A stretch of 64,000 nucleotides of DNA from CAVXNB01 sp963763085 (GTDB lineage: Bacteria > Actinomycetota > Acidimicrobiia > Acidimicrobiales > Bog-793), in contig CAVXNB010000004.1 of assembly GCA_963763085.1 (NCBI GenBank), positions 1,240,001 to 1,304,000 of the forward strand. The letters run 5' to 3'. This document shows, one piece after another, positions 33,972-42,472 of the stretch (position 1 is its first letter; each line of letters opens with the position of its first letter). The position numbers and the translations under genes are program-made. The notes under the pieces were generated by a model. It searched no databases and was not told the DNA's origin. It saw nothing but the letters and a program-made list of their open reading frames with translations.

Positions 33972-34913
33972 CTAGAGATCCACGGTCGTGCCCACGCCCG
34001 ACGCCCGGGCACGCTCGTAGACGAGCGAAGCGGCGGCGACGTCTTCGGCGGCGTGGCCGGTCGATTTGTAGATCGTCAGCTCGACCGGTGACGATCGTCC
34101 CGGGCGACAGCCTGCGAGCACCTCGCCGAGCTCGGTGACCTCGTCCGGGTCGCGCCCTTGCAACTCGACGGCGCCCGCGGGCGGGGCGCTCGTGACCGCG
34201 CCCCGCCACTCCACGAAGATCGTGCCGGACTCGACCGTGTCGCCGTCGAGCTCGGCGCCGGTTCCGACCGAGCCGACGTGGGCGCCCGGCGAGAGCCACG
34301 ACCGCCTGATGACGGGCAACTTGGAGTCGGTGCAGGAGGAGACGACGTCGGCGCCTCGAATGGCGGTCTCGAAGGTGTTGCTGACCACGACCCCCGTGTG
34401 CCGTGCGGCGAGGGTCTCGGCATGTTCGCGGTTGCGCGACGCGAGGCGAACCTCCTCGAAGTTCAGGGTTCGCCCGAACGCGTCCAGGTGGGCAGCGCCC
34501 TGAACGCCGGCGCCGAGCACGGCGAGCACGCCCGCGTCCGCGCGGGCGAGGGTGCGGGCGGCGAGAGCGGCCGTGGTCGCCGTGCGGACGGCCGTGATGT
34601 AGGTGCCGTCCATGAGCGCGAGCAGCCGGCCGTTCTCGACGTCGAACAGGCCGATGACGGCCTGATGGGACGGCAACCCGTGGCCCGCGTTGCCGGCGAA
34701 CACCGAGACGAGCTTCACCGCCAGCCCCAGTCCGGGGACGCATCCCGGCATGGCCGCGACGAGGCCGTTCTGGGTCGTGGCCGCGACCCGGGGCGGCACC
34801 GAGGCCCGGCCGGCGCTGAGCTCGCGGAGGGCGTTCTCGAGAGCGGTTAGGAGGGCGGCGGGGTCCAGGAGCTGGCGAACCTGTCGCTGGTTGAGGATCA
34901 GGACGTCGTTCAC
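33972..34913 (-). CDS. Ornithine cyclodeaminase/mu-crystallin family protein
   Basis: A 313-residue NAD(P)-binding enzyme of the ornithine cyclodeaminase/alanine dehydrogenase/mu-crystallin family. Substrate-side segments: GLAVKLVSVFAGNAGHGLPSHQAVI (about residues 62-86) with the conserved Lys, then LMDGTYITAVRTATTAALAA. The Rossmann motif is LAVLGAGVQGAAHLDAF (about 130-146), and VSSCTDSKLPVI and GAHVGSVGT follow. The ATG overlaps the stop of the PLP decarboxylase gene (ATGA), so both act together, probably on an amino acid such as ornithine or a product of the upstream nitrile-amide step. Reaction could be cyclodeamination or imine reduction. Confidence 0.9.
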   Translation of the reverse strand: MNDVLILNQRQVRQLLDPAALLTALENALRELSAGRASVPPRVAATTQNGLVAAMPGCVPGLGLAVKLVSVFAGNAGHGLPSHQAVIGLFDVENGRLLALMDGTYITAVRTATTAALAARTLARADAGVLAVLGAGVQGAAHLDAFGRTLNFEEVRLASRNREHAETLAARHTGVVVSNTFETAIRGADVVSSCTDSKLPVIRRSWLSPGAHVGSVGTGAELDGDTVESGTIFVEWRGAVTSAPPAGAVELQGRDPDEVTELGEVLAGCRPGRSSPVELTIYKSTGHAAEDVAAASLVYERARASGVGTTVDL

Positions 34914-36400
34914 GATCCCTCCGCGGTCCGGACGACCTCGAGAGTCGCCAGGCTCGCGTCGGCAGCGTACGCGACACGGACGCCCTCAGCTGCGACGGCC
35001 CGCAGGCCGGCGAGGAGCTCCTCGGTGATCAGCTCGCCCGGCGCCAGAACCGGAATGCCCGGGGGATAGGGGGCGATTAGCTCGGCCGAGACCCGCCCTA
35101 CGGCAAGGTCAGCCGCGACCGTCTCGTGAGCCGCGAAGAACGCTGCCCTCGGGGTCATCACGTTGACCGGCTCGACCCGCCAGCTCAGCGCCGTCGACGG
35201 CGGCCGTGGCGGGCCGGAAGTCGCACGGATAGCCGGCACGAGCGCGTCGACGAGCGCTCCGAGGGTCGCCTCGTCGTCGGCGAGCGTGACGATCGGCACG
35301 AGCGTGTCACGGTCGGCGAGCTCGACGGGAAGGCCCTGGGCGATGAGCCGCCGGTCGACTTCGACGCCGTCGGCTCCGAGCCCCGACAGCAGCAGCACGA
35401 GCCGCGTCGGGTCGAAGCGGCCCGCCTCGAAAGCGTGCTCGTCTGGCACCTCGAGGCCCGGAAGCTCTTCACGCAGGCGCACGCGAGCGGCCCTGACGTT
35501 GCCGAGCAGGCGCTCGAGCAGCTCGGGCCCGCGCGCTTCCACGAGAGCCCGGCATGCGTCGATGCTCGCCATCACCGTGCCGGCGGGGCTCGTGGTGTGA
35601 CTCGCCTCGAACGCCCGCTCGAGGCGGTCACGGTCGAAGCGCTCCGTGCGGGCGCACACGAGACTCGACTGGGTGTAACCGGGCAGCAGCTTGTGGATGC
35701 TCGTCACCATGGCGTCAGCTCCGAGAGCCATCGCGTGCGCCGGCACGTGCGGGTGGCTACCGAAGTGGGCCCCCCATGCCTGGTCGACGACGACCGGCAC
35801 GCGGGCACTGTGCGCCACCTCGACGATGCCGGCGAGGTCCGAGAGCGTGCCGAGATAGCCCGGCTCGGTGACGAGGACGGCGCAGGCGTCCGGATTGGCG
35901 GCGAGCGTCGACTCGACATCCTCCACCGCGACGCCGAGCGGCATGCCCGTCGCCGGGTCCAGCGTGGTCGGAAGCCAGCAAGGCACGAGGTCCGCGAGCA
36001 CCATGCCGAGGAGGAGAGAGCGATGGAGCAAACGCGTGACGACGACCTTGTCGCCCGGTTGCCCCACCGCGAGGCTGAGCGCCTGGTTCCCGTGCGTGGA
36101 ACCGCCCGGAGAGAAACGGCACCAGTCGGCGCCATACCACCGCGCCGCCCGAGCTTCGGCAGCTGCGAGCAGACCTCTGGACGACTTGATGGTGTCGACG
36201 CCGCCGTAGAGCGGGACGTCGCCCGCGACGACGATCCCGAGCTCCTCGTCGAGCTGCGACGCCCGGCCCTTGTGCCCGGGCGTCGTGAACGGCGTGGCGT
36301 GCGATTCGCGGAAGGTCAGGTAGCCGTCCAGGAGCGGCGCCGCGGTCCGAAGGCTGGGGGGAGCGTCCGGGTGTCTCGGGGCTTGGTCTGCTGAGCTCAC
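34910..36400 (-). CDS. Orn/Lys/Arg decarboxylase-like PLP enzyme
   Basis: A 496-residue fold-type I PLP enzyme of the major Orn/Lys/Arg decarboxylase group. N-terminal TPFTTPGHKGRA (about residues 36-47), FSPGGSTHGNQALSLAV, VVVDQAWGAHF with the ring-nitrogen Asp206, and SIHKLLPGYTQ with PLP-lysine Lys237 are all present. The C-terminal AELIAPYPPGIPVLAPGE is standard. Length matches short actinobacterial or Bacillus SpeA-type enzymes. It lies three bases after the nitrile hydratase accessory gene and is coupled to the ornithine cyclodeaminase-like gene. Substrate could be arginine, lysine or ornithine. Confidence 0.92.
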   Translation of the reverse strand: MSSADQAPRHPDAPPSLRTAAPLLDGYLTFRESHATPFTTPGHKGRASQLDEELGIVVAGDVPLYGGVDTIKSSRGLLAAAEARAARWYGADWCRFSPGGSTHGNQALSLAVGQPGDKVVVTRLLHRSLLLGMVLADLVPCWLPTTLDPATGMPLGVAVEDVESTLAANPDACAVLVTEPGYLGTLSDLAGIVEVAHSARVPVVVDQAWGAHFGSHPHVPAHAMALGADAMVTSIHKLLPGYTQSSLVCARTERFDRDRLERAFEASHTTSPAGTVMASIDACRALVEARGPELLERLLGNVRAARVRLREELPGLEVPDEHAFEAGRFDPTRLVLLLSGLGADGVEVDRRLIAQGLPVELADRDTLVPIVTLADDEATLGALVDALVPAIRATSGPPRPPSTALSWRVEPVNVMTPRAAFFAAHETVAADLAVGRVSAELIAPYPPGIPVLAPGELITEELLAGLRAVAAEGVRVAYAADASLATLEVVRTAEGS

Positions 36401-36403
36401 GGG

Positions 36404-36712
36404 CTAAAGAGGCGACCGCTCGGTCGGCGTCGCAGCGTCCAGGGCCGCCGGCGTCGCCATGCCCGAGCTCACGACGAGGTACTCGAGCGCGGCGGCCCAA
36501 CTTTCGTAATAGGGCCGTTCGGGTGCGTCGGCGATGGCCTCGATGAGGCGGGAGCGAAACGCGTCCCAGGGCAACTCGGCACTTTCCACGACGGCGAGCG
36601 CGAGTGCGAGCGCGCGTGCCTGCCACGGCGCGTCGAAGACGAGCTCGCCGTTGTCCCGCGGCGGGGCGGACCGCCCGTCCATGAGCGCCAGGTTGTCGGG
36701 TTGCGTCGTCAC
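36404..36712 (-). CDS. Nitrile hydratase accessory protein (activator)
   Basis: A 102-residue protein resembling the N-terminal part of the NHase beta subunit, the family that delivers cobalt or swaps alpha subunits during maturation of cobalt-type nitrile hydratase. Motifs: ELVFDAPWQARALALALAV (about residues 23-41), WDAFRSRLIEAIADAP and YYESWAAALEYLVVSSG. It starts with GTG seven bases after the alpha-subunit stop. Gene order beta-alpha-accessory is the one seen in cobalt NHase operons. Confidence 0.9.
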   Translation of the reverse strand: MTTQPDNLALMDGRSAPPRDNGELVFDAPWQARALALALAVVESAELPWDAFRSRLIEAIADAPERPYYESWAAALEYLVVSSGMATPAALDAATPTERSPL

Positions 36713-36719
36713 GCCCCGA

Positions 36720-37349
36720 TCACAACCGCTCGACGCCGATCATCGAGTCCCGGGTGACGACAGCGGCGAGCTCCTCCTCGGACAGACCCTCGGTCCCGGC
36801 GGGGCGTTCGGGCAGCACCAGATAGCGGACTTCGGCGCTCGAGTCCCACACGCGGATCTCGGTCTCCTGCGGCAACGACGTGCCCATCTCCGCCAGCAGG
36901 GCTCGAGGTTCGCGCACCGCTCGCGAGCGGTATGCCGGCGCCTTGTACCACTTCGGCGGGAGTCCGAGCGTTGGCCACGGGTAGCAGGAGCACAGGGTGC
37001 AGACCACGAGGTTGTGCACCTGTGGCGAGTTCTCCACCACGACCATGTGCTCGCCCTCGTCGCCGCCGAATCCGAGCTCGGCGATGGCGGCGGTGCCGTC
37101 GTCGAGCAGGCGGGTCTTGTACTCGGGATCGACCCAGGCCCGCGCCACCACCTTGGCGCCGTTCATCGGGCCGAGGTTGTGCTCGAAATTCTCGACGATC
37201 GCGTCGAGGCGCCCGGCGTCGATCAGGCCCTTTTCCACGAGGACCGATTCGATGGCCGCCACCCGGGCTTCGATCGGGGCCAACGGCTCTGGGCGGTGTC
37301 CGTGATCGTGGCCGTGGCCGTGGCCGTCGGCGCCGTCGTCGTCCGTCAA
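36720..37349 (-). CDS. nthA: Nitrile hydratase alpha subunit, cobalt type
   Basis: A 209-residue catalytic subunit. The metal claw is VCTLCSCYPWP with Cys117, Cys120 and Cys122; Thr in the second place marks the non-corrin cobalt form (iron enzymes have Ser). The two outer cysteines after the first are normally oxidised to sulfinic and sulfenic acids. The N terminus is unusually His-rich (HGHGHDHGH, residues 10-18), perhaps for metal handling. The start is a TTG overlapping the stop of the beta gene (TTGA), with GGAGG upstream. The protein hydrates nitriles to amides together with the beta subunit. Confidence 0.93.
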   Translation of the reverse strand: MTDDDGADGHGHGHDHGHRPEPLAPIEARVAAIESVLVEKGLIDAGRLDAIVENFEHNLGPMNGAKVVARAWVDPEYKTRLLDDGTAAIAELGFGGDEGEHMVVVENSPQVHNLVVCTLCSCYPWPTLGLPPKWYKAPAYRSRAVREPRALLAEMGTSLPQETEIRVWDSSAEVRYLVLPERPAGTEGLSEEELAAVVTRDSMIGVERL

Positions 37350-38032
37350 TCCCCCTCCTCCAGATAGCGCTCCCAGAGGTCCACGTGGACCGTCTCGCCG
37401 TCGGCGCCACCTTGTCCCCACAGTTCCCAGGCCGAGAAGCCCACCGAATACGTGGGATCGAGAACCTTGCCGCCGCCGTGGGCTTCTATGTCCGGGAAAT
37501 TGGCGGGACCGTCCACGCGGACGATCACGCCCCGCTTGCCCTGCACGTACCGCGGCGCACGCGTGTGACCGAGAGGATGCCACTCCCGGACCCGCACCCG
37601 GTCGCCCACCGCGAAGCGGGCCTCGACGGCGTCCTGGCCGGCGTCGGCGGCGGGCAAGGGGGGCGCGGGGGCCGCGGGGGGCGCCCCGCGATCCGGGCGA
37701 GAGAGCGGAAAGCGGCCGTTGGCGCGGCGCTCGAGCTCCTCCTGCGAGACGAGCCCGGACTCGACCAGAAGCGACGCAGCCCCCGTCAGCCAGTGCTCGT
37801 AGTAGGACGACGACAGGTACTGGGCCGGATCCATCCGCTCAATGCTGTGCCGGAACGCACCCCCGTTCGGCTGCACCTTGGCCATCACGTTCATGCTGGC
37901 CCGAAAGGCGCCCCGCTCCCAGTCCTCGGCGAAGACAGGCTCGTCCCGCGACCACTCGACGGGGCCGAAGCCCTCCATGCCGCCGAGATCGTGGATGCCG
38001 TCGATACCTCCAGCCTCGCGCGTCTGAAGCAT
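37346..38032 (-). CDS. nthB: Nitrile hydratase beta subunit
   Basis: A 228-residue partner of the catalytic alpha subunit. The family N terminus IDGIHDLGGMEGFGPVEW is present, followed by FRHSIERMDPAQYLSSSYYEHWLTG and the C-terminal SH3-like barrel (DRVRVREWHPLGHTRAPRYVQG, TYSVGFSAWELWG, HVDLWERYLEEGD). The ATG at 38032 is taken as the start, but it gives nine extra residues before IDGIHD and no ribosome site is near it; a GGAGG lies right before the IDGIHD codons, so the start is uncertain. It lies 55 bases after the ABC permease gene. Confidence 0.92.
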   Translation of the reverse strand: MLQTREAGGIDGIHDLGGMEGFGPVEWSRDEPVFAEDWERGAFRASMNVMAKVQPNGGAFRHSIERMDPAQYLSSSYYEHWLTGAASLLVESGLVSQEELERRANGRFPLSRPDRGAPPAAPAPPLPAADAGQDAVEARFAVGDRVRVREWHPLGHTRAPRYVQGKRGVIVRVDGPANFPDIEAHGGGKVLDPTYSVGFSAWELWGQGGADGETVHVDLWERYLEEGD

Positions 38033-38087
38033 GACCGACCAAGTTTTGACAACTTTTTCATGTTCCCCGGCCCCGCGCCCCCACTCC

Positions 38088-38960
38088 CTACAGCGTTCTG
38101 CGGCGATAGCGCCGGACGGAGATGGGCGCCAGGACGAGGAAGATCCCGACGGACCACACCACGGCCCAGAACGCCGAAGTGCTGGTCGAGGTGGTGCTGG
38201 GAACATGGGTGAACGGCGGAAAGACAAGGGCTGGATTGGGCGGCCCGGACATCAGGTCGCGGGCGGCGTTCACCACGACGCTCACCGGCTGGTAGCGGGC
38301 GAAGGCTTGTAGCCAACCGGGCATTGTTTCGATGGGGACGAACGCCGAAGACGCGAAGGTCAGCGGAAAAAGTATCGGGAAGGACATGAGCTGCGCCGTC
38401 TCGCTGTTCGCAGCGGAAAGTCCGATGTAGGCGAGGCCCCAACTGAGCGCGTACGCGAAGAGCAGAATCAGAATGGCACCGAAGAGGTACTCGCCGAAGT
38501 TAGTTCCGATGCGGTAGCCCACGGCGTAGCCGACCGCGGTCATGAGCACGATCACGAACGCGTTGCGGCAAAGATCGGCCGTGGTCCGGCCGGCGAGGAC
38601 CGCCGAGCGCGACATCGGAAGCGCCCGGAACCGTTCGATGAGTCCCTTCTGGAGATCCTCGGCGAGACCGATCGAGGTCCCGATCGACCCGAAGACGACC
38701 GTCTGCACGAAGATGCCCGGCATGAGGAACTGCACGTATGTGTAGCCCGGTGTCGGGATCGCGCCTCCGAAGACGTAGCGGAACAGCAGCACGAACATGA
38801 TCGGCTGCACGCTCGAGAAGAAGACGGCCTCCGGAACCCGTGTGTACCCGATGAGGTTGCGTTTGGTGAGCGTGAGAGCGTCGGCGATCTCCCAGTACAG
38901 GCGTCCCCTTGGCGACTCGGAGGGCGGCACCTTCGGGACCGACAGCGCGGTCGTTGTCAT
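38088..38960 (-). CDS. ABC-2 permease, DrrB-like
   Basis: A 290-residue membrane subunit of a daunorubicin-resistance-type exporter. About six membrane segments are visible (near 52-72, 85-110, 133-158, 165-190, 198-215, 262-282), with the family loop GLAEDLQKGLIERFRALPMSRSAVL (about 120-145) and FASSAFVPIETMPGWLQAFARYQPVSVVVNAARDL (about 207-241). The ATG overlaps the stop of the ATPase gene. It stands at the head of the operon with nitrile hydratase, so the cell may export a related toxic compound; substrate unknown. Confidence 0.92.
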   Translation of the reverse strand: MTTTALSVPKVPPSESPRGRLYWEIADALTLTKRNLIGYTRVPEAVFFSSVQPIMFVLLFRYVFGGAIPTPGYTYVQFLMPGIFVQTVVFGSIGTSIGLAEDLQKGLIERFRALPMSRSAVLAGRTTADLCRNAFVIVLMTAVGYAVGYRIGTNFGEYLFGAILILLFAYALSWGLAYIGLSAANSETAQLMSFPILFPLTFASSAFVPIETMPGWLQAFARYQPVSVVVNAARDLMSGPPNPALVFPPFTHVPSTTSTSTSAFWAVVWSVGIFLVLAPISVRRYRRRTL

Positions 38961-39964
38961 GGCTTTCCCCTCCCTCTGGCGCGACGGCCCTGGCCATCGT
39001 GCCCCTCGTCGCTGTCAGCCTCGGCGGCGTCGGTGCGCTGCCCGGTGAGGGCGAGAAAGACGTCGTCAAGGCTCGGCTCGCGCAGGGCCAGCGTTGCGGG
39101 CGTGATGCCCTGCTCCCCCAGGATCCTCAAGGCGTCGCCGACCACCCGCGGACCGTCGTCCACGTTCAGCTCGACGGTGGTGCCGTCCAGGACGGGAGCC
39201 TTCCCGCCCACCTCCGCGAGGAGATTGCCGGCCCGGCGCGCCTCCTCCTCGTTCGCAAGACCGAGGTCGAGCACCGTGGCACCCAATTCCGCCTTCAAGG
39301 ACGCCGGGGTTCCCTCGGCGATGACCTTCCCGTGGTCGATGACGACGAGACGCTCCGCCAGGCGGTCCGCCTCCTCGAGGTACTGGGTCGTGAGGAGCAC
39401 GGTCGTCCCCCCGGCGACGAGGCTCGCGACCATCATCCACACGTCCGCGCGGCTGGCGGGATCCAGCCCGGTCGTCGGCTCGTCCAGAAACAGCACCTTC
39501 GGGCGCGCAACGAGTGATGCCGCCACATCCAGGCGGCGCCGCATCCCGCCCGAGTAAGTCTTGACCGGCCGATCGGCTGCGTCGGTCAGCCCGAATTGCT
39601 CGAGAAGCTCCGACGACCGGGAGCGCACCGAGGGCTTGGACATGTGGTTCAGCCGGCCGACCATCCAGAGGTTCTCCGAGCCGGTCAGGTTCTCGTCCAC
39701 GGCCGCAAACTGCCCTGCCAGGCCGATCAGCTGTCGCACGACCTGGGGTTCGGCCACCACGTCGTGCCCGAGCACTCGAGCACTGCCGCCGTCGGCATTG
39801 AGCACCGTCGTCAGAATCCGCACCGCCGTGGTCTTTCCGGCGCCGTTCGGTCCGAGAAGGCCGAAGATCGTGCCCGTCTCGACGGCAAAGCTGACGCCGT
39901 CGAGCGCTTTCACCGTGCCGCCGAACGTCTTTTGGAGGTTCTCGACCTCGATCGCGAGCGTCAT
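38957..39964 (-). CDS. ABC transporter ATPase, DrrA-like
   Basis: A 335-residue ATPase of the DrrA family. Walker A is GLLGPNGAGKTT (about residues 37-48), the signature YSGGMRRRLD (about 134-143) and Walker B VLFLDEPTTGLDP (about 157-169). The C-terminal EPSLDDVFLALTGQ is the DrrA hallmark that couples to DrrB. A short basic tail follows. It is the first gene of the leftward operon; 122 bases separate it from the divergent small membrane protein gene at 40087. Start MTLAIEVENLQ fits the family. Confidence 0.94.
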   Translation of the reverse strand: MTLAIEVENLQKTFGGTVKALDGVSFAVETGTIFGLLGPNGAGKTTAVRILTTVLNADGGSARVLGHDVVAEPQVVRQLIGLAGQFAAVDENLTGSENLWMVGRLNHMSKPSVRSRSSELLEQFGLTDAADRPVKTYSGGMRRRLDVAASLVARPKVLFLDEPTTGLDPASRADVWMMVASLVAGGTTVLLTTQYLEEADRLAERLVVIDHGKVIAEGTPASLKAELGATVLDLGLANEEEARRAGNLLAEVGGKAPVLDGTTVELNVDDGPRVVGDALRILGEQGITPATLALREPSLDDVFLALTGQRTDAAEADSDEGHDGQGRRARGRGKP

Positions 39965-40086
39965 TCGTCGGCCTGAGTCGGCGCCGGCCAAAGGGAACAA
40001 CGAGAGGTGCCGGTATTCATGGTCTCATCCTGTCTCGCGGGGGCAGGTGCGGGCACATTCCAGTCCCGCCACTGTCACACTTGGGC

Positions 40087-40449
40087 ATGAACGATCGCGT
40101 GTGGTTCAACTCCGGCCAGCCGCAAACCTTGCAATACGCCGTCATTCTGCTGTATTTCAACGGCGTCCTGGGTGTGCTGCAGGGGATCTTCGCCGGCGCG
40201 CTCGGGCTCGTCTCGGCGGCCTTCGCCGTGGGCCAACTCGCCGCAGGCTTCGGTATCGCCAACGAGAAGAAATGGGGCTACTGGCTCGGGGTCGTGATGG
40301 CCTTCCTGCCGTTCGCCTTCACGGGCTATCTCCTCTACCGCTACCACGTCTTCGCTGTGAACGTGATCAGCCTGGTCTTCGAGATCGCGCTGGTCATCCT
40401 GCTGCTGCACCCGATGAGTCGGGACTATCGGAGGATCTGGTTTCGCTGA
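40087..40449 (+). CDS. Small membrane protein, unknown function
   Basis: A 120-residue protein with about four hydrophobic segments (near 14-38, 40-58, 68-84, 90-107) and a positively charged end SRDYRRIWFR. It resembles short actinobacterial DoxX-unrelated membrane proteins without known function. The ATG six bases after a TTG is preferred. Its last 56 bases overlap the end of recD on the other strand, so the two genes converge with overlapping 3' ends. Confidence 0.7.
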   Translation: MNDRVWFNSGQPQTLQYAVILLYFNGVLGVLQGIFAGALGLVSAAFAVGQLAAGFGIANEKKWGYWLGVVMAFLPFAFTGYLLYRYHVFAVNVISLVFEIALVILLLHPMSRDYRRIWFR

Positions 40450-42472
40450 GGTCAGGCAGGGGTGGGACGGACGGTGGCGCGCCCCACAATGCCGGGCGTA
40501 GTCCCGACGCACGGGCGATCGGCCTGTCGATCGCAGCCAGGACCGACTCCTCGGTTCCGACGAGGAACAGCCTTCGACGCGCCCGCGTGACGGCGGTGTA
40601 CAGGAGCTCCCGGGTCAGGATGGGGGAGTCCGGGCCGGGGAGCAGGACGGCCACGGCGTCGAATTGCGACCCTTGGGCCTTGTGCACCGTCATCGCATAG
40701 ACGGTGTCCACCGACGCGAGTCGCGTGGGGCTGACTTCCAGGATCTCGCCACCGCGTTCGAAGGCAGCCACGACCCGGCCCGGACCGGCTGCGACCACCA
40801 CGCCCGTGTCCCCGTTGTAGAGACGGAGGCTGTAGTCGTTCTCCGTGACGAGCAGTGGCCGGCCGACGAACCAGGCGCCCTCTTCCGCGAATCCCTCGAT
40901 CTCGGAGGCGAGCCAGCGCTCGACCACGCCCATCCAGGTGCTCGCGCCGGCCGGTCCCCGTCGGTGGGCGCAGAGGAGCCGGAACCCGCCCAGCTCGCTG
41001 ATCGCGTCCCGGGCGAGACCGGCCCGGGCGGCGTCGATGAGGACCCGTCCGTTCCCGACCGCCGCTGCCCGCACCGACTCGAGCTGGTTGACCGCACCCT
41101 CCCCAGAGACGTCGACGGGAATCCACTCCACGCCGGCAGCTCCCGGCCCGGCGCCGCCGGCCGGCACGACGCCGCCGGCCCGCGAGGCCCCGCCGGCCCC
41201 GCGGCCCTCCTCGAGCAGCCCAAGAGCACGCTTGCCGTCGCCTGCCTGGATCGCTTCGGCCAGGCGGGCGATGTTCCCGCCGAAGCGGTGGACGTGCCGC
41301 AGGACGACGACGCCGTCGCCGATCGGGCTCGCCGGCCGCGCCGGGGCCGCCGGCCCTCCCCCCGCCGCCCGCCGGGCTCGAAGCGCCGGCACCTTCTGTC
41401 CTGATGCCTGAGCGAGGACGCGCCGAGCCGCCGTGCGCATCAGCAGGCCGCGACTGGCCGGCCCGACGATGTCGCCCAAGACCGCTCCGGCCTCCACCGA
41501 AGCAAGCTGCTCCGGGTCGCCGACGAGGATGAGCCGGGCATCCGTACGTACGGCCTCGACGAGGCGGGCCATCATCGACAGCGACACCATGCTTGTCTCG
41601 TCGACGACGATGACGTCGTGCGCCAGGCGGTTCAACCGGTTGTGTCGAAACCGCGAGCGGTTGGCGGGGTTGAAGCCGAGCAGGCGGTGGAGCGTGACGC
41701 CTCGGAGCTGCAGCAGTCGGGTGCGTTCCTCGGAGTCGACGGGCAGCTCGGCAGCCTCCTGGTGCACCGCCTCCTGCAGGCGGGCCGCCGCCTTCCCGGT
41801 CGGCGCCGACAGAGCAACCAGGGACGGCCGCTGTCCCCGAGCGGCCGCTTGTTCGTCGAGGAGCACCAGCACGCGGGCCACCGTCGTCGTCTTGCCCGTG
41901 CCCGGGCCGCCGGCGATGACCGAGAAGCGCCGGAGCACCGCAGATGCCGCAGCCAGCCTCTGAAGGTCGGGCTGTTCCTCGCTCGTGAACAGCCGCGCCA
42001 GCCCGGTGGCGAGCAGCTCGATGTCCACGCCATCGGCCGGCGCGCCCGCGAGGGTCAGGAGATCGCGGGCCACCTGCTGTTCCTCCGACCAGTAGCGGTC
42101 GAGGTAGAGCATCGTCCCCTCCAAGTGGAGCGGCCGATCGAGGCCCGAGAGCGGGCCGCCTGCAACGCGGGCGATCCAGTCGTCTTCGTCCGGCCAGGGG
42201 AGCTCTCGCAGGTCGGCCTCCTCCAGGTCCGAGGTGGCCGTGGTGCGGATCGTGGCCAGATCAACGCAGACGTGGCCGAGTCGCGGCGCGCGGACGGCGA
42301 AGGCGGCACCGAGCAGGACAGCGTCGTCGCTCGTGTCCCCGAGCACCCCGAGTCGCGTCGCGACGTGCACGTCGGCTGCCGTCAGGACGCCGGCCTCGTT
42401 GAACTCGCGCAACACGCCCGAGGCGCCGCGAGCGAGGCGGATGTCGTACCGGTCCGTCTCAGACAGGCTCAT
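40394..42472 (-). CDS. recD: Exodeoxyribonuclease V alpha subunit RecD
   Basis: A 692-residue 5'-3' helicase subunit of RecBCD. Helicase motif I is VIAGGPGTGKTTTVARV (about residues 170-186), motif II is VIVVDETSMVSLSMMARL, then LILVGDPEQLASVEAGAVLGD, and motif V/VI is MTVHKAQGSQFDAVAV with ELLYTAVTRARRRLFLVG. Two glycine/alanine-rich inserts in the middle (RRAAGGGPAAPARPAS and the GGASRAGGVVPAGGAG stretch) are unusual and probably disordered. ATG overlaps the recB stop (ATGA). Much longer upstream readings in this frame fall inside recB and are not real. Confidence 0.93.
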   Translation of the reverse strand: MSLSETDRYDIRLARGASGVLREFNEAGVLTAADVHVATRLGVLGDTSDDAVLLGAAFAVRAPRLGHVCVDLATIRTTATSDLEEADLRELPWPDEDDWIARVAGGPLSGLDRPLHLEGTMLYLDRYWSEEQQVARDLLTLAGAPADGVDIELLATGLARLFTSEEQPDLQRLAAASAVLRRFSVIAGGPGTGKTTTVARVLVLLDEQAAARGQRPSLVALSAPTGKAAARLQEAVHQEAAELPVDSEERTRLLQLRGVTLHRLLGFNPANRSRFRHNRLNRLAHDVIVVDETSMVSLSMMARLVEAVRTDARLILVGDPEQLASVEAGAVLGDIVGPASRGLLMRTAARRVLAQASGQKVPALRARRAAGGGPAAPARPASPIGDGVVVLRHVHRFGGNIARLAEAIQAGDGKRALGLLEEGRGAGGASRAGGVVPAGGAGPGAAGVEWIPVDVSGEGAVNQLESVRAAAVGNGRVLIDAARAGLARDAISELGGFRLLCAHRRGPAGASTWMGVVERWLASEIEGFAEEGAWFVGRPLLVTENDYSLRLYNGDTGVVVAAGPGRVVAAFERGGEILEVSPTRLASVDTVYAMTVHKAQGSQFDAVAVLLPGPDSPILTRELLYTAVTRARRRLFLVGTEESVLAAIDRPIARASGLRPALWGAPPSVPPLPDLSETRSSDSPDSSGAAAG

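Noticed and set aside
32194..33975. A 593-codon rightward open frame overlapping the MFS and DinB genes
   Set aside because: It is Arg/Pro-rich with no family resemblance, while the overlapping frames encode clear MFS and DinB proteins; typical of antisense-like open frames in GC-rich DNA.
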